Positions 42,001 through 50,861 of a stretch of 64,000 nucleotides of DNA are shown here, piece after piece. The notes under the pieces are model-generated. The model saw nothing but the letters and a program-made list of their open reading frames with translations. It was not told where the DNA came from and searched no databases. Position 1 is the first letter of the stretch. Every line of letters starts with the position of its first letter. The stretch covers positions 80,801 to 144,800 of the IMG/VR virus record IMGVR_UViG_3300050821_010764; one strand, written 5' to 3'. Source of the DNA: a virus. The position numbers were made by a program, and so were the translations under genes.

Positions 42001-45000
42001 CAATAATGAAATTCTCACCATTCCATTTACTAGAGAGTTGTATTTCTCAGTAGACTTCCCAATCAATTGGGCATTGTGTATTAATTCTATTGGTGAATTA
42101 GTCACTATTCCATTAACAGATTTTGATTCTGTTTTGGGCACTCCTAATGATCCTACTAGGCTAGTAGTTCTAAAAAATGTTATTTCTAATACTACCTATA
42201 CGGTGGATTCAACTACATTTGCCAATCTTCTAAATAATAGAAAAGATTTGACCATACTGTATATTGTAGCTTCGACTGTCTCTATGACGCCAACGGTCTC
42301 ACTATCTGTTAAAGATGTAAGAAGATATGTAAATGATCAAGACTCCAATATCCCGGCAGTAGTTACCGATGACAACTCACAGGGTAACTTTAAAAACTTT
42401 GTATCGGCTGCGACATGGATCAAACTAGATAACAAATTTCAAAATACCATTCAAATTAAGGGAAGTCAATTTGCAACTGTAGATCCCGGTTTCTCAGCCG
42501 GTAATAGTGTCAATATCGTAGGTGGTGGAGTTGGAGCCATACTTACTTTTAATACTAATGTAGTGATGTTTAATGTGAATTTCAAAGATTTAGAAATTCA
42601 TTTTCTTGGAAACACGACTCTAACTAATGTTAATTTTGATAACTGTGTAGTTTACAATGGTGGACCATCTCATAATTTCACGGCTACTAACTGTATTCTA
42701 AACAGATGTACTATTACAGTTGATGGAACCGCAACTCTTACTAATGTGTTAATCAATAAATCTACTGCAACTTTCGAGAGCACTATTATTGCAAATACCA
42801 CCAGATTTACTGATAGCATATTAACCTTCCTAATTGGTGGAACTTTTACTAATGTAATCATCGATCCATCTACGATAACGATTGGTGGAACGATTACCAT
42901 CAATTCTTCTGCTACTATTACCGATTCGACTATCCTAGTTACTACCGTCCAAGCTTTTGTAATAAGCAATCTTTTCAGATTTGAAAGAAATCAAGTTACC
43001 TATACGGGAGCCCCAGGTGGAGGATATGACACCACCGATCTAGTTAATGCAGGTGGAGGCATGATTTATGCCAGTGTAGGAGCCAACTTATCAGATGTTA
43101 TTGTCAGAGATAATACATTCACTACGGCTCTGACCGATAGATTCTCCTTTTTCAGTTTGCAACTAACTAGCTTCTCTTCTGTTATTGAAAATATTGATGT
43201 TTCCAAAAACAAGTTTATTTCTACAGCTATGGTAGATGATTTGAGAGCAGTTATCTCAATTGTATCTACTCTGACTGCACCAGCTAGTCCGGGCGCCTAT
43301 CCAAGATCTCCTAAATTAGTCAATGTATTTATTGATGGTAATATGTGCAACGCTAATCAGATGATTGTTGTATCTGTCCAGCGTACTCCGGGCGTGGTTG
43401 CTATCACTGGAGGCATGTTAACTACTACCAGTACAAAGATTTCTAATAACACCTGTGGTACCATTGGATTTATCACGGCAGCAGCTTCCGCTTCCGATTT
43501 CTCTAACGTTACCTCTCCAAATATTGGATTGATACAAGATAAATCAGATCAATTAGTCATCAGTGGTAATGCTTGCAAGTTTATTGCTAATCTTGATTTT
43601 AGAGGCGATTATATTCCATTCAGAAGTACAGCATATCCAGGAAACAATATTGACTTTGTTGCAACTGGTACCGGCGCTTTCAGCATCTACAATAACACTG
43701 TCAATTGGATTCAAGTTGGTTGCAGCGCTTATACTGTGCTAAATGACGGTGGCATCATCACTAGCAATAGAGTGTCTCCCGCTAATCCTGCCTATTTAAA
43801 CAACTTTACCGACGCATTAGTTAGCGGTGTTACACCGGGCAATGTAGGCATTTTGTTAAGAAGAGAATTTAACGGTACTGGCACTACTCGTAGCATTATT
43901 GCCAATAACATAATTGTTCAGAAGAATCTATTTAATACTGTTGGTACCGCCGTTAGCTATTATTATGATGCGGCTTTGGTCTGTTTCAACAGTGCCAATA
44001 TTACTGGCAACTCTATCATTGGCGTAGTCAACACCCTAACTAACCCACTATCTCCGTTCTCTACTATATTGTATTTGGGACCATCAGGTAATATGATTGT
44101 TTCAGGTAATAATTTGGATAGAGCTGGTTTAGGAATTCAATCTTATGTAGCTACAGCGCCTGGTGCGGTCAACCAAGTCTCTGTTACGAATAACATTTTC
44201 GATAGCCAATTTATTGATGTAGCTAATACTATCGAAACGGTGGGGGTTAATATTCCTTCTGCATGGTCATTCCGCAATAATAGAAATCAGATTTTCTATA
44301 AAGAAATATCTTTGGTAGATGACTCTTTTGGTTTAGATGGTCTTTTTGGGGCAGGAGTACAAAACAACTCTTATCCAGCACATACTCAGCTAACTCTTTT
44401 TGCCGACCAAAGAACTGGTGCTGACGGTTTTATTACTGTTTTTAGACAAATTGGTCCGGCTAGCTATACAGAAATAGCTTCTGATCATTTTATTCAAGTA
44501 CAAGATTTCGGTCAAGGCGCAAGCCATACATTTGGCTGGACTAAGCGTGGGGCAATTGATCCTTACTTGCCAGATAATGTTAGAATTTTGAACGCTAGAA
44601 TTGGATATTTTGAAAGTACTTGGAATAGCGTTAATGCTTTGGATTACAATGCCGCCCCTGCTTATAACGTTGCTACTTTAACTATGTTCAGGTACAAAGA
44701 TTCGACAACTTCAAATGATCCTCTCAATGGAGTATTGAATGTTAGAGACCAAATAACGGCTCATGCAGGAAGTTTTGGAAATGATAATTCTGTTTTTGAT
44801 AACGTAGCCGCCTCTCATCATATTACATCTGCTGGTGATGAAACCAATATTAGAACAAATACCGTTATTATCACTGCCGATTTAACTGCTCATGATTTTA
44901 CTACCAATCAAAATTACAGAATAGGTTATTCGTTAGAACAAAACTTTAAAAAAGCAGCTCCCACAGATGGCAACTTCGTCTTTTTTGATTGGTCTCCAAT

Positions 45001-45025
45001 TGTTTTGAAGTGCATTTATCGTTAA
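39074..45025 (+). CDS. Giant beta-helix fibre/baseplate protein
   Basis: A 1983-residue protein after GGTGAG. The N-terminal 110 residues include ADDAEIPESKLRLDHRTQDL, a pattern common at the start of big virion proteins that attach fibres to the baseplate. The centre has mixed beta domains. From about residue 1110 to 1760 the sequence becomes short repeated strands with Asn/Thr/Ile ladders (NFDNC, ATNC, ITVDGTATLTNVLINKS), a right-handed beta-helix as in pectate-lyase-type tailspikes. The last 250 residues form a separate beta domain. It is the largest gene in the window. Receptor or glycan binding is inferred; no catalytic pair can be assigned. Confidence 0.6.
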   Translation: MSKFPSDFDDDTTLPFINDNLNDIGGEAINALRDVAFALEQNIGLGAAGTTNSIADRLGVSINPNGTIKASAIASLGLVTLPIRQDQIADDAEIPESKLRLDHRTQDLFNYIRDLSGDVNLALGWISVSGVKLEPHLIGAIYRHTMDQIDVTGDPIGFPFLKNKFRQFRNNLQSYNLVNDINNELLAHQWADGSNFTTGTVVTNNGSLFSANYGHTASGIFLNTTRFVNIPQIADDLQLFAEFIDESSILLLGTRIQNLYSNGISRVSRSSSLSIDGYGQSIIPMTPAIAYLKNIGSNSTPFDDIDRGDDIIEFKPLAAAKTSKSFDEQFALVKVGDIIRINYGTIETSFIIKEKKYIAASQKYLVRIAGKNLFYSPIAVARIDRPLVNNNKFGVLAIAPANNQFNQIPSLVVGSPRGAQALGVGFSSDEFNETHYLLYLALYPTGSPQDGYTILPGIDVTGNRGQTPGAYTLDSIVDATNAALRKPGFNYRFIAFSYQGEFGIMLADPYSDTAFSVLSAVVKPDGTFDAVATGIVFQNNVVDLFPVPPHTVAPDPLGFGPFGANIASPPFMLSYGSTEASQNPTRLFVPLKRNNYYVNGAEKERLNLQPGQALDGYGDGYWVGTIQVPLPVTGGRVEKVYRVAQDLSTSDLKIGKTLVVQSLGAGSLLDFGRFIIKDINFGCNPANFTDITVYDAVHAQGFSPTPTLGSDGNPANVALYFNSDSVSFNAETATDFVAVSPFKRHFEVYIDQFSNTFTHERGRMGISGSNIVIDTPTPVTLYGSTQPAKLDIIKISPKLRGYQFGPVTKINLNIIAFDSASGIYDGYLSSFDGSFHTHLGPTINGKKGEVTRFYDETNIDYIDVLFDITTIVGSFALQNIDIQLFPTLSLDDEVMLIGTCQLNDTTKFVNRVRDERQFGNTSEKELSTSALNFIALPERLLHFNGVIRGFDIVDVNAEVITLTGGQALVNGKFQLLNNEILTIPFTRELYFSVDFPINWALCINSIGELVTIPLTDFDSVLGTPNDPTRLVVLKNVISNTTYTVDSTTFANLLNNRKDLTILYIVASTVSMTPTVSLSVKDVRRYVNDQDSNIPAVVTDDNSQGNFKNFVSAATWIKLDNKFQNTIQIKGSQFATVDPGFSAGNSVNIVGGGVGAILTFNTNVVMFNVNFKDLEIHFLGNTTLTNVNFDNCVVYNGGPSHNFTATNCILNRCTITVDGTATLTNVLINKSTATFESTIIANTTRFTDSILTFLIGGTFTNVIIDPSTITIGGTITINSSATITDSTILVTTVQAFVISNLFRFERNQVTYTGAPGGGYDTTDLVNAGGGMIYASVGANLSDVIVRDNTFTTALTDRFSFFSLQLTSFSSVIENIDVSKNKFISTAMVDDLRAVISIVSTLTAPASPGAYPRSPKLVNVFIDGNMCNANQMIVVSVQRTPGVVAITGGMLTTTSTKISNNTCGTIGFITAAASASDFSNVTSPNIGLIQDKSDQLVISGNACKFIANLDFRGDYIPFRSTAYPGNNIDFVATGTGAFSIYNNTVNWIQVGCSAYTVLNDGGIITSNRVSPANPAYLNNFTDALVSGVTPGNVGILLRREFNGTGTTRSIIANNIIVQKNLFNTVGTAVSYYYDAALVCFNSANITGNSIIGVVNTLTNPLSPFSTILYLGPSGNMIVSGNNLDRAGLGIQSYVATAPGAVNQVSVTNNIFDSQFIDVANTIETVGVNIPSAWSFRNNRNQIFYKEISLVDDSFGLDGLFGAGVQNNSYPAHTQLTLFADQRTGADGFITVFRQIGPASYTEIASDHFIQVQDFGQGASHTFGWTKRGAIDPYLPDNVRILNARIGYFESTWNSVNALDYNAAPAYNVATLTMFRYKDSTTSNDPLNGVLNVRDQITAHAGSFGNDNSVFDNVAASHHITSAGDETNIRTNTVIITADLTAHDFTTNQNYRIGYSLEQNFKKAAPTDGNFVFFDWSPIVLKCIYR

Positions 45026-45033
45026 AGGAAAAA

Positions 45034-45219
45034 ATGAGCTTAGATGACAAATTCTTACTAATAAATCAAAAGTGTTCATGTATTGATCAGCCGCCTCGAT
45101 TAATTGATGGCTATGCTATAGTTAGAGAGCGCTGTTTACAATGTCATGGTAGGGGAGTTAAAACCTCTGAAATTTCATTGGCTGAATTAAAGGCTTGGTT
45201 AGATGGGTATTCTGGATAA
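45034..45219 (+). CDS. Small zinc-binding protein with a DnaJ-type CxxCxGxG motif
   Basis: The ATG at 45034 follows AAAGGA; earlier starts overlap the giant gene. The 61-residue product has CSC and CLQCHGRG, four cysteines spaced for one zinc ion; the second half fits the DnaJ zinc-finger repeat CxxCxGxG. A similar CxC...CxxCxG arrangement occurs in the 654-residue protein at 32775. It overlaps the next ATG (TAATG). A local chaperone or assembly factor for the tail is possible. Confidence 0.5.
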   Translation: MSLDDKFLLINQKCSCIDQPPRLIDGYAIVRERCLQCHGRGVKTSEISLAELKAWLDGYSG

Positions 45220-46043
45220 TGTCAACCAATAATTTTTTCAAATCTAATTTGATGAATCTACATCACGTTGTTCAGGCGTCGATGTTGGTCTATCCTAAAG
45301 AAATGATTATCTCGGTTCTCAGAGATTTCTTTTCTAAGGACGACTATTATCATTACTCTAAAGATCAATGGGGATTTGCTAATACTACTGATCATACCGA
45401 TTTGCCACCTGGCGCCGACATCCCCGAAGGCGCTATTGGCTCCACAGCTACTTCTAGCATTTTACTGCCCACCAGAGTATTTATCGGAGAGAACTATCGA
45501 TACGATGGAATTTATTATCCTGCCATCTTGGTCAAAAGTGGCGGGGCTCGTTACGTCCCAATTTCCATTAATAGAGAGCAAGAAGGAATTCAATACGAAG
45601 ACTTAATCTTTGAAGATGGCTATGGTAACCAAACTATTGTTCATAAACCAGTTTCTTTTATTACTGCTGGCATATGGGAAGGATCAATTATTGTTGATGT
45701 TTTAACTAGAAGTCTAAGAGCTAGAGACGACTTAGTAGAAGCAATGGGTATGTTCTTTGCGGACATTACTTTTGATACTCTTCATGATGTGGGCATTATA
45801 GTCAAACCGCCTGTTATTGGGGCTGCTTCAGAGGCAGATGATAGAAATGACAAGCTATTTAGGCAAACTCTCACATTAGATATAAGAACTGAGTGGAGAA
45901 GGGAAGTGCCCGTAAGCAACGTCATTGACGCTATCTTCTTCACCGCAACTTTTGAAGATTTATCTAGACCTAGCAGCCCCGTTCCCGCTAATATGACTGT
46001 TAATACCGAAGTTAGCTTGACGGATATGCTACTAAACATGTAA
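45219..46043 (+). CDS. Putative tail terminator/completion protein
   Basis: ATG in TAATG; a TTG at 45195 would overlap the previous gene. The 274-residue product has a core GSIIVDVLTRSLRARDDLVEAMGMFF and FDTLHDVGIIVKPP with alternating helices and strands, then a TLTLDIRTEWRREVP strand pair. It lies directly upstream of the sheath, where tail terminator proteins are often encoded. The assignment rests on position and general fold impression. Confidence 0.45.
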   Translation: MSTNNFFKSNLMNLHHVVQASMLVYPKEMIISVLRDFFSKDDYYHYSKDQWGFANTTDHTDLPPGADIPEGAIGSTATSSILLPTRVFIGENYRYDGIYYPAILVKSGGARYVPISINREQEGIQYEDLIFEDGYGNQTIVHKPVSFITAGIWEGSIIVDVLTRSLRARDDLVEAMGMFFADITFDTLHDVGIIVKPPVIGAASEADDRNDKLFRQTLTLDIRTEWRREVPVSNVIDAIFFTATFEDLSRPSSPVPANMTVNTEVSLTDMLLNM

Positions 46044-46099
46044 ATTAGAGAGAATTCGAATGTCTAATTCGAAAAGTTTCAAGGTCAAGGTAAGACAAT

Positions 46100-46145
46100 A
46101 AAATGTGCTAATATATCGCCCCCGATAGGAATATTATTACATTTT
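46100..46145 (+). promoter_or_regulatory. Structured leader of the sheath gene
   Basis: In the 141-base gap three nested stems can form: 46100-46106 with 46139-46145 (7 bp), 46109-46114 with 46131-46136 (6 bp) and 46115-46118 with 46123-46126 (4 bp, CCCC loop). A further 7-bp hairpin, TTCGAAT/ATTCGAA, lies near 46055-46073. The sheath start codon is 40 bases further on behind AAGGAT. Confidence 0.4.
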
Positions 46146-46184
46146 AATGATACAATCTACAAAACCGAGTGATAAGGATTCAAT

Positions 46185-49010
46185 ATGGCTAACATACCAG
46201 GCGCAACAAATGTCCTACCAGGAGTTTTTACTGACGTAATTACTCAATCACGTGGAGTATCAGTTCCTGGTGGTTCACGTATAGCCGCTATGATCGGCGA
46301 AGGCTCCACCGATGAAACCCTAGTTTCGCAAGCTGTTGGTGGTGGTCAAGACGGATTAAACCCCAGCTATACTGGAACGACTGGTCGTGACGGCAGACAC
46401 TTTCAACTTCAAAATTTCCCTCTAATTTCCAATAGAACCACCCTCTTCAAGAATGGCATTCCTCTAGTTGGTCTAGAGTCACTTATTGACAGCAATCCCT
46501 TCAGCAACAAATTTGACTATAGAGTCGACATCACCACTGGCAAAGTAGAGCTTCAAAGAGCCCACTTAGTTGACCAGGGCGGAGCCTTTTACTCAGCACT
46601 TTCTACTAACGTCGGTGTCGGTGTTATCAACAACCTAACCCTTGGCGATCCTAATGCTCCACCAGAGACTTGGACAGTTAGATGTGTGTCTGTTCAAAGA
46701 AACCCAATGAACGTACCTATTGCTGGTACCGCCTCTTTCTTAGCCTTCGGATCTATTTCAGGAGCCAAGTTGGATGCCAATGGTAATCCAGTCGTCTGGA
46801 TTGCTAACAACAATATCGTTACCAACGGAGTTTTAAGCTTCTCTATTCAAGAGACTGCCTCTACTCCATTCCGTGAAGGCGATGCTTTCACTATTTTGGT
46901 TGCTAGCGGAGTTTTGGTTCGTAATGATTCTTTGACCGCCAACTATATCCCAGTCCTTAATTTGAATGACCCTGTTCTACTTCAAGGTCTTGGTGCAGTT
47001 GTTCAAAGACACGGTCTTCCAAGCTTAACTAACAATCTTTCTTTGGGCGCTCAATTAGCTTTTGCTAACAACGCACCCGCTCTATTGACCGTTCAAGCTG
47101 CCCCTCCTATCCCAAGAAGAACTTCTTATGTTCTAGATTCTGATGTCAATGCGTTAGCTCCAGATGATGATGAATTCATCTTCCCATTGCCAGTTGGTGT
47201 TACCCCAGATTTCAATTCCAACATTCACTTCTTCGTTAAGAATAACGCTACGAATGTTGAGACCCAAATTCTTCCAAACAAGCTAGCTTACTACTTACTT
47301 GATACGGCTGGACATCCAACTACTCATCAGTTTATTCAGGACAATACTCCTGCTCCAGGTGGTAACTCCTACTTCTATACTGTTAAGCAAAGTCTTGAAG
47401 ACCTAAACTTCGGCGAAGACGGTTACATTGGTAGAAACCTAGCTTTCCACAACCAAGGTGTTTTTAGTACTCCATCAGTAGTTTTCGATTCTAGCTACGT
47501 GGGTAAGGCTCTAAAAATTATTGACAGCAATAACTCTGCTAACCTAGGTGTCTTTCATGTCACTGCCGTAACTGGTGGAAAATTGTACGTGGTCGCAGAT
47601 GGCAGCACTTTCTCTCCATCTGTATTGACTGCAAATCCAGCTTACCTATCTGACTTTGCTAATGAAAGTCCGGTTAATTTCGTCGTCACTAATCCATTAA
47701 CTGGTTTACCAGTTATGAGTGGCTCTGGAACTGACGGTGTCTTGGTTACTTCCGGTCCAGCAACTGGCACTGCAACCCTTCATAGTCCGTCTGTTGACTT
47801 TAGCACAATCCCAGGTATCCTTACCTATAAGCTACAGATCAATGGTTCTGGCATTTCTACTGCCGCATTACCAGATGGTAATAATGGTTTGTATGACATC
47901 ACCCTTGTGACAGGAACTGGTGGTAGCAATACTATCACTCTTCAAAAGGCGATTGTTAACGAAAGCAACCTAGAGTATGAGATTTTGGATCCTTCTGGAA
48001 CCAGCAACTACGTTGTTGTTAACCATAACGTGGTACCAAATGGTTATGCTCTAAGAGTTACCATTGTGGACTCCAGAGATGCAGCCTTCTTCGATGCAGG
48101 TTGGATTACCGCTCTTGCTTCTCTAACAAAAGTTGAATGTGACATCTTGGTTCCGCTTCCAAAGCAAACCATCTCCGTTATCTTCCAGAATGCTCTTAGC
48201 CACTGTTTGAGCATGAGCAACATCAGGAACAAGAAGGAAAGAGTTCTGTTCATCGGAGCCATCAATGGATTGACTCCAGACAACCTAACTGGTGTTAAGC
48301 CAGCCGCCGTTGAAGATATTGGTATCTTAGAAGGTATCCAAGGAGAAACCATTACTGACATTCTTGCCGGTAACGTGGAAGACTTGGCTAACTACTCAGT
48401 GCCAGATGCTTTCGGTAACACCTTCAGAGCAGTCTTCTTCTATCCAGACCAGATTGTAGTTCAAGCAGGAACTGATAACGTCTTGATTGACGGTTTCTAT
48501 CTTGCCGCTGCTGCCGCTGGATTTGAGTCTGCTGATGTTAGAATTGAGAACCCACTTACCAACAAGGTACTTAGTGGCTTTACCATCCTAAGAAACAAGC
48601 AGTTCTCTCCACAAACTCTAGAGGCTCTTGCTACGGCTGGTGTCACCACCCTACAACCTGTTGCAGGTGGAGGAAGAGTTGTGTGGGGTATTACAACTAC
48701 GCAAAGCGGATTCCCAGAAGAGCAAGAAATCTCAATTGTCTTTATCCGTGATAGAGTTGCTAAGACTCTAAGAGCTGGATTTGCCGGCTTCATTGGACAG
48801 GCTGCCGGTCCAAACACTGGTGCCATCTTGAATACACGTGGAGTTATTTTGTTGAACTCTTTGGTATCACAAGGTATCATCACTGCCTACAAAGACTTGG
48901 CAGTTGTACAAGATAGCGTTGATCCAAGACAGTGGGACGTCTCAGTAAGAGTACAGCCAACCTACCCAGTCAACTTCATCTACATCAAGGTAAGTTTGGG
49001 ACAACTATAA
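46185..49010 (+). CDS. Contractile tail sheath protein
   Basis: A 941-residue protein after AAGGAT. The N-terminus (LPGVFTDVITQSRGV and SRIAAMIGEG) and the C-terminal 150 residues (GRVVWGITTT, DRVAKTLRAGF, NTRGVILLNSLVSQGIITAYKD, VRVQPTYPVNFIYIKVSL) match the conserved assembly domain of sheath proteins, which interlocks rings and drives contraction. It is longer than typical sheaths because of inserted domains; residues 127-245 (46563-46919) are the module shared with the protein at 32775. The tube gene follows 17 bases later, the standard order. Confidence 0.85.
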   Translation: MANIPGATNVLPGVFTDVITQSRGVSVPGGSRIAAMIGEGSTDETLVSQAVGGGQDGLNPSYTGTTGRDGRHFQLQNFPLISNRTTLFKNGIPLVGLESLIDSNPFSNKFDYRVDITTGKVELQRAHLVDQGGAFYSALSTNVGVGVINNLTLGDPNAPPETWTVRCVSVQRNPMNVPIAGTASFLAFGSISGAKLDANGNPVVWIANNNIVTNGVLSFSIQETASTPFREGDAFTILVASGVLVRNDSLTANYIPVLNLNDPVLLQGLGAVVQRHGLPSLTNNLSLGAQLAFANNAPALLTVQAAPPIPRRTSYVLDSDVNALAPDDDEFIFPLPVGVTPDFNSNIHFFVKNNATNVETQILPNKLAYYLLDTAGHPTTHQFIQDNTPAPGGNSYFYTVKQSLEDLNFGEDGYIGRNLAFHNQGVFSTPSVVFDSSYVGKALKIIDSNNSANLGVFHVTAVTGGKLYVVADGSTFSPSVLTANPAYLSDFANESPVNFVVTNPLTGLPVMSGSGTDGVLVTSGPATGTATLHSPSVDFSTIPGILTYKLQINGSGISTAALPDGNNGLYDITLVTGTGGSNTITLQKAIVNESNLEYEILDPSGTSNYVVVNHNVVPNGYALRVTIVDSRDAAFFDAGWITALASLTKVECDILVPLPKQTISVIFQNALSHCLSMSNIRNKKERVLFIGAINGLTPDNLTGVKPAAVEDIGILEGIQGETITDILAGNVEDLANYSVPDAFGNTFRAVFFYPDQIVVQAGTDNVLIDGFYLAAAAAGFESADVRIENPLTNKVLSGFTILRNKQFSPQTLEALATAGVTTLQPVAGGGRVVWGITTTQSGFPEEQEISIVFIRDRVAKTLRAGFAGFIGQAAGPNTGAILNTRGVILLNSLVSQGIITAYKDLAVVQDSVDPRQWDVSVRVQPTYPVNFIYIKVSLGQL

Positions 49011-49027
49011 TTTCGGGAGAACACTAA

Positions 49028-49711
49028 ATGGCTAATGCACCAAACACAGGCTCTACGTTAACACTACCAAGTGGTATTAACAAGACCTCTACAGGAATTT
49101 CAACTAATATCATCATCATGGTGAATAATACCGCTGTCGGTGCTATTCAGTCGATGGCTATCTCTGAGAAGAGAGGCATCAAGATGATTGATGAAGTTGG
49201 AAACGATGGTCATATTGACTCCGTACCAAACGTTTCTACCAACATCACCGGCTCTTGTCAAAGAGTCAGGTTTGATAAACTAAGAATCACAGAAGCTTTC
49301 AGCCGTGGTTTCGTTCACATTCACTCTCAAGTCTATCCTTTCGATATTGTCATTCTAGACAAGCAGAAGGCAGCCACAGGCAGCCAAATTTCTACCGTCA
49401 TCAAGAACGTATGGATTTCTGGTATTGACTACACTTACCAAGTTAGCGATTGGGTTATTACCGATACTATGACTTGGGAAGCAGAGACTATCTTCTCCAT
49501 CCTTAACAACGGCAACTCTCAACCAGTGGCAGTTGGTGGCGAAAGAGGCGTTACTCACATGGGCTCGGGTCCTAACGGAGTTCTTAACATCAACAGCGGT
49601 GATGGTATTGTTAACATCGAGCAGTTGGTTGATACTGGTGCTGGAGGCAGAAGAGGTTCCTTGGATGCCGCAGGACTTATCGATATTGGCTCTTCTGGAG
49701 ACCTATTCTAA
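49028..49711 (+). CDS. Tail tube protein
   Basis: A 227-residue protein after CGGGAGA. It follows the sheath directly and has the strand pattern of tube subunits: IIIMVNNTAVGAIQSMAISEKRG, a loop with the NITGSCQRVRFDK strand, and FSRGFVHIHSQVYPFDIVILD. A C-terminal Gly/Asp-rich extension of about 60 residues goes beyond the tube core. A terminator follows, so sheath and tube can be made in excess over later genes. Confidence 0.75.
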   Translation: MANAPNTGSTLTLPSGINKTSTGISTNIIIMVNNTAVGAIQSMAISEKRGIKMIDEVGNDGHIDSVPNVSTNITGSCQRVRFDKLRITEAFSRGFVHIHSQVYPFDIVILDKQKAATGSQISTVIKNVWISGIDYTYQVSDWVITDTMTWEAETIFSILNNGNSQPVAVGGERGVTHMGSGPNGVLNINSGDGIVNIEQLVDTGAGGRRGSLDAAGLIDIGSSGDLF

Positions 49712-49748
49712 TAGAGATCAATATACTATAGCTGCATAAAAGACTAAA

Positions 49749-49794
49749 AATAGCCTGCAACTGATATATAATCATTAGTTGCAGGTTATTTCTT
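49749..49794 (+). terminator. Terminator with a promoter-like loop
   Basis: Arms 49749-49762 and 49777-49790 form a 14-bp stem with one G-T pair and are followed by TCTTTT. The 14-base loop GATATATAATCATT, with the preceding T, contains TG-A-TATATAAT, an extended -10. A start near 49779 would give the chaperone gene a 30-base leader with its GGAG site. Confidence 0.75.
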
Positions 49795-49808
49795 TTGTGG
49801 AGTTAAAG

Positions 49809-50495
49809 ATGCCTAAATTTGAGAGTCCGATTGGTAGTAAGAAAATTTCTGGTCAGCCTATGAGGGAATTTGATGTTCCTGATGAAGGTGATGATCAACA
49901 ATATGAAGAGATGACCCCAGTGATGAGGCGGCGCGGTCCTAGCACACATGGTCCACAGCCTCCAGTTGATATTGAGGCTGCTTTAGCTTTTCAAAATAGA
50001 ATACAGTCAGAAAGCGCCCAGGACGTCTCTGACATGGAAAGACAGATTCGTGAGGCTCGTATCGCCAAAAGAACTGGCAAAGAACGTCTAAATGATGGTG
50101 CTAGACGCCGTATTGAAATGTTAGTTGGTATTACTCGACATACTCGTACAGCCACCATAGAAGATAATGTTTATGTTTTGCAAACCCTCAGATCCAAAGA
50201 GATGAGAGATGCCATTACTGCTGCCGCCGAGTTTGATGGAACGGTACAGTCTCCTTTCGAAATCAGAAGACAATTGGTAGCTCGTTCATTAGTTCAAGTG
50301 GCAGGATTACCGGTGGAACAGTTTGTGGGTTCTAATTTATTGGAAGATAGGTTGGTGCTAATTGATGACATGGATGACGCCATGTTGAACAGACTGTATG
50401 ATGAGTATCTGATCATGATTAAGGAAATCAGAGAAAGATACGCTATCAAAACGCCGGAGGATGCCAAAGGGGTTGTTGAAGACCTAAAAAAATAA
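49809..50495 (+). CDS. Tail assembly chaperone, unshifted product
   Basis: The ATG at 49809 follows GTGGAG; a TTG at 49779 lies in the terminator stem. The 228-residue helical product starts with a polar disordered region and continues with REARIAKRTGKERLND and a helical core. Its last codons are GAC CTA AAA AAA TAA, a classical slippery stop. It lies between tube and tape measure, exactly where the G part of tail chaperones (gpG of lambda-like gpG/gpGT) is encoded. It should coat the tape measure during tail assembly. Confidence 0.75.
   Translation: MPKFESPIGSKKISGQPMREFDVPDEGDDQQYEEMTPVMRRRGPSTHGPQPPVDIEAALAFQNRIQSESAQDVSDMERQIREARIAKRTGKERLNDGARRRIEMLVGITRHTRTATIEDNVYVLQTLRSKEMRDAITAAAEFDGTVQSPFEIRRQLVARSLVQVAGLPVEQFVGSNLLEDRLVLIDDMDDAMLNRLYDEYLIMIKEIRERYAIKTPEDAKGVVEDLKK
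50486..50492 (+). other. Programmed -1 ribosomal frameshift site A AAA AAA
   Basis: The heptamer A-AAA-AAA at 50486-50492 is in the X-XXY-YYZ register of the chaperone frame and directly precedes its TAA. Slipping back one base continues through ATA ATA TAT GAA into the frame that is open to 50857. That downstream frame has no ATG or ribosome binding site near its beginning. Confidence 0.8.
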
Positions 50496-50857
50496 TATAT
50501 GAACCGGAACATCGTTTTATCTGGGACTTGTGTAAAATCTACAGAATAAAGCCTGATGATCCTTGGTTTGAGGACTTGGACCCGGTTCAAAAGCAATGGA
50601 TGTACGAGAGCTGGTTGGGCGATCAAATTGATGATGCCGAATTAGCTAAAAATCACGCATATCTATTAGCATCTTTCTCTCATCCAGAGGCTGTTCAGCA
50701 GATACTGGGAGAAGGAAATGTTCATGCATCTACCGATGAAGAGTTCGAGGAGTCTAGCAATATTGTAAGGAATATGAATTTGAAGGCTTTGGGTCTACAA
50801 GATAACCCACAGAACACCAGAAAGAGAAAGCGCCAACGTCTAGTTAACAAGGAATGA
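50492..50857 (+). CDS. Tail assembly chaperone, frameshifted extension (T part)
   Basis: This part is made only as a fusion to the upstream chaperone by -1 frameshifting. It adds about 121 residues: a linker (IIYEPEHRFIWDL), a helical domain with PWFEDLDPVQKQWMYESWLG, and a basic tail (NTRKRKRQRL). The aromatic-rich domain followed by a basic tail is typical for the T domain, which recruits tube subunits to the tape measure. A TTG at 50528 is the only nearby alternative start and lacks a ribosome binding site. The tape measure starts 4 bases after its stop. Confidence 0.75.
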   Translation: MIYEPEHRFIWDLCKIYRIKPDDPWFEDLDPVQKQWMYESWLGDQIDDAELAKNHAYLLASFSHPEAVQQILGEGNVHASTDEEFEESSNIVRNMNLKALGLQDNPQNTRKRKRQRLVNKE

Positions 50858-50861
50858 ATAA

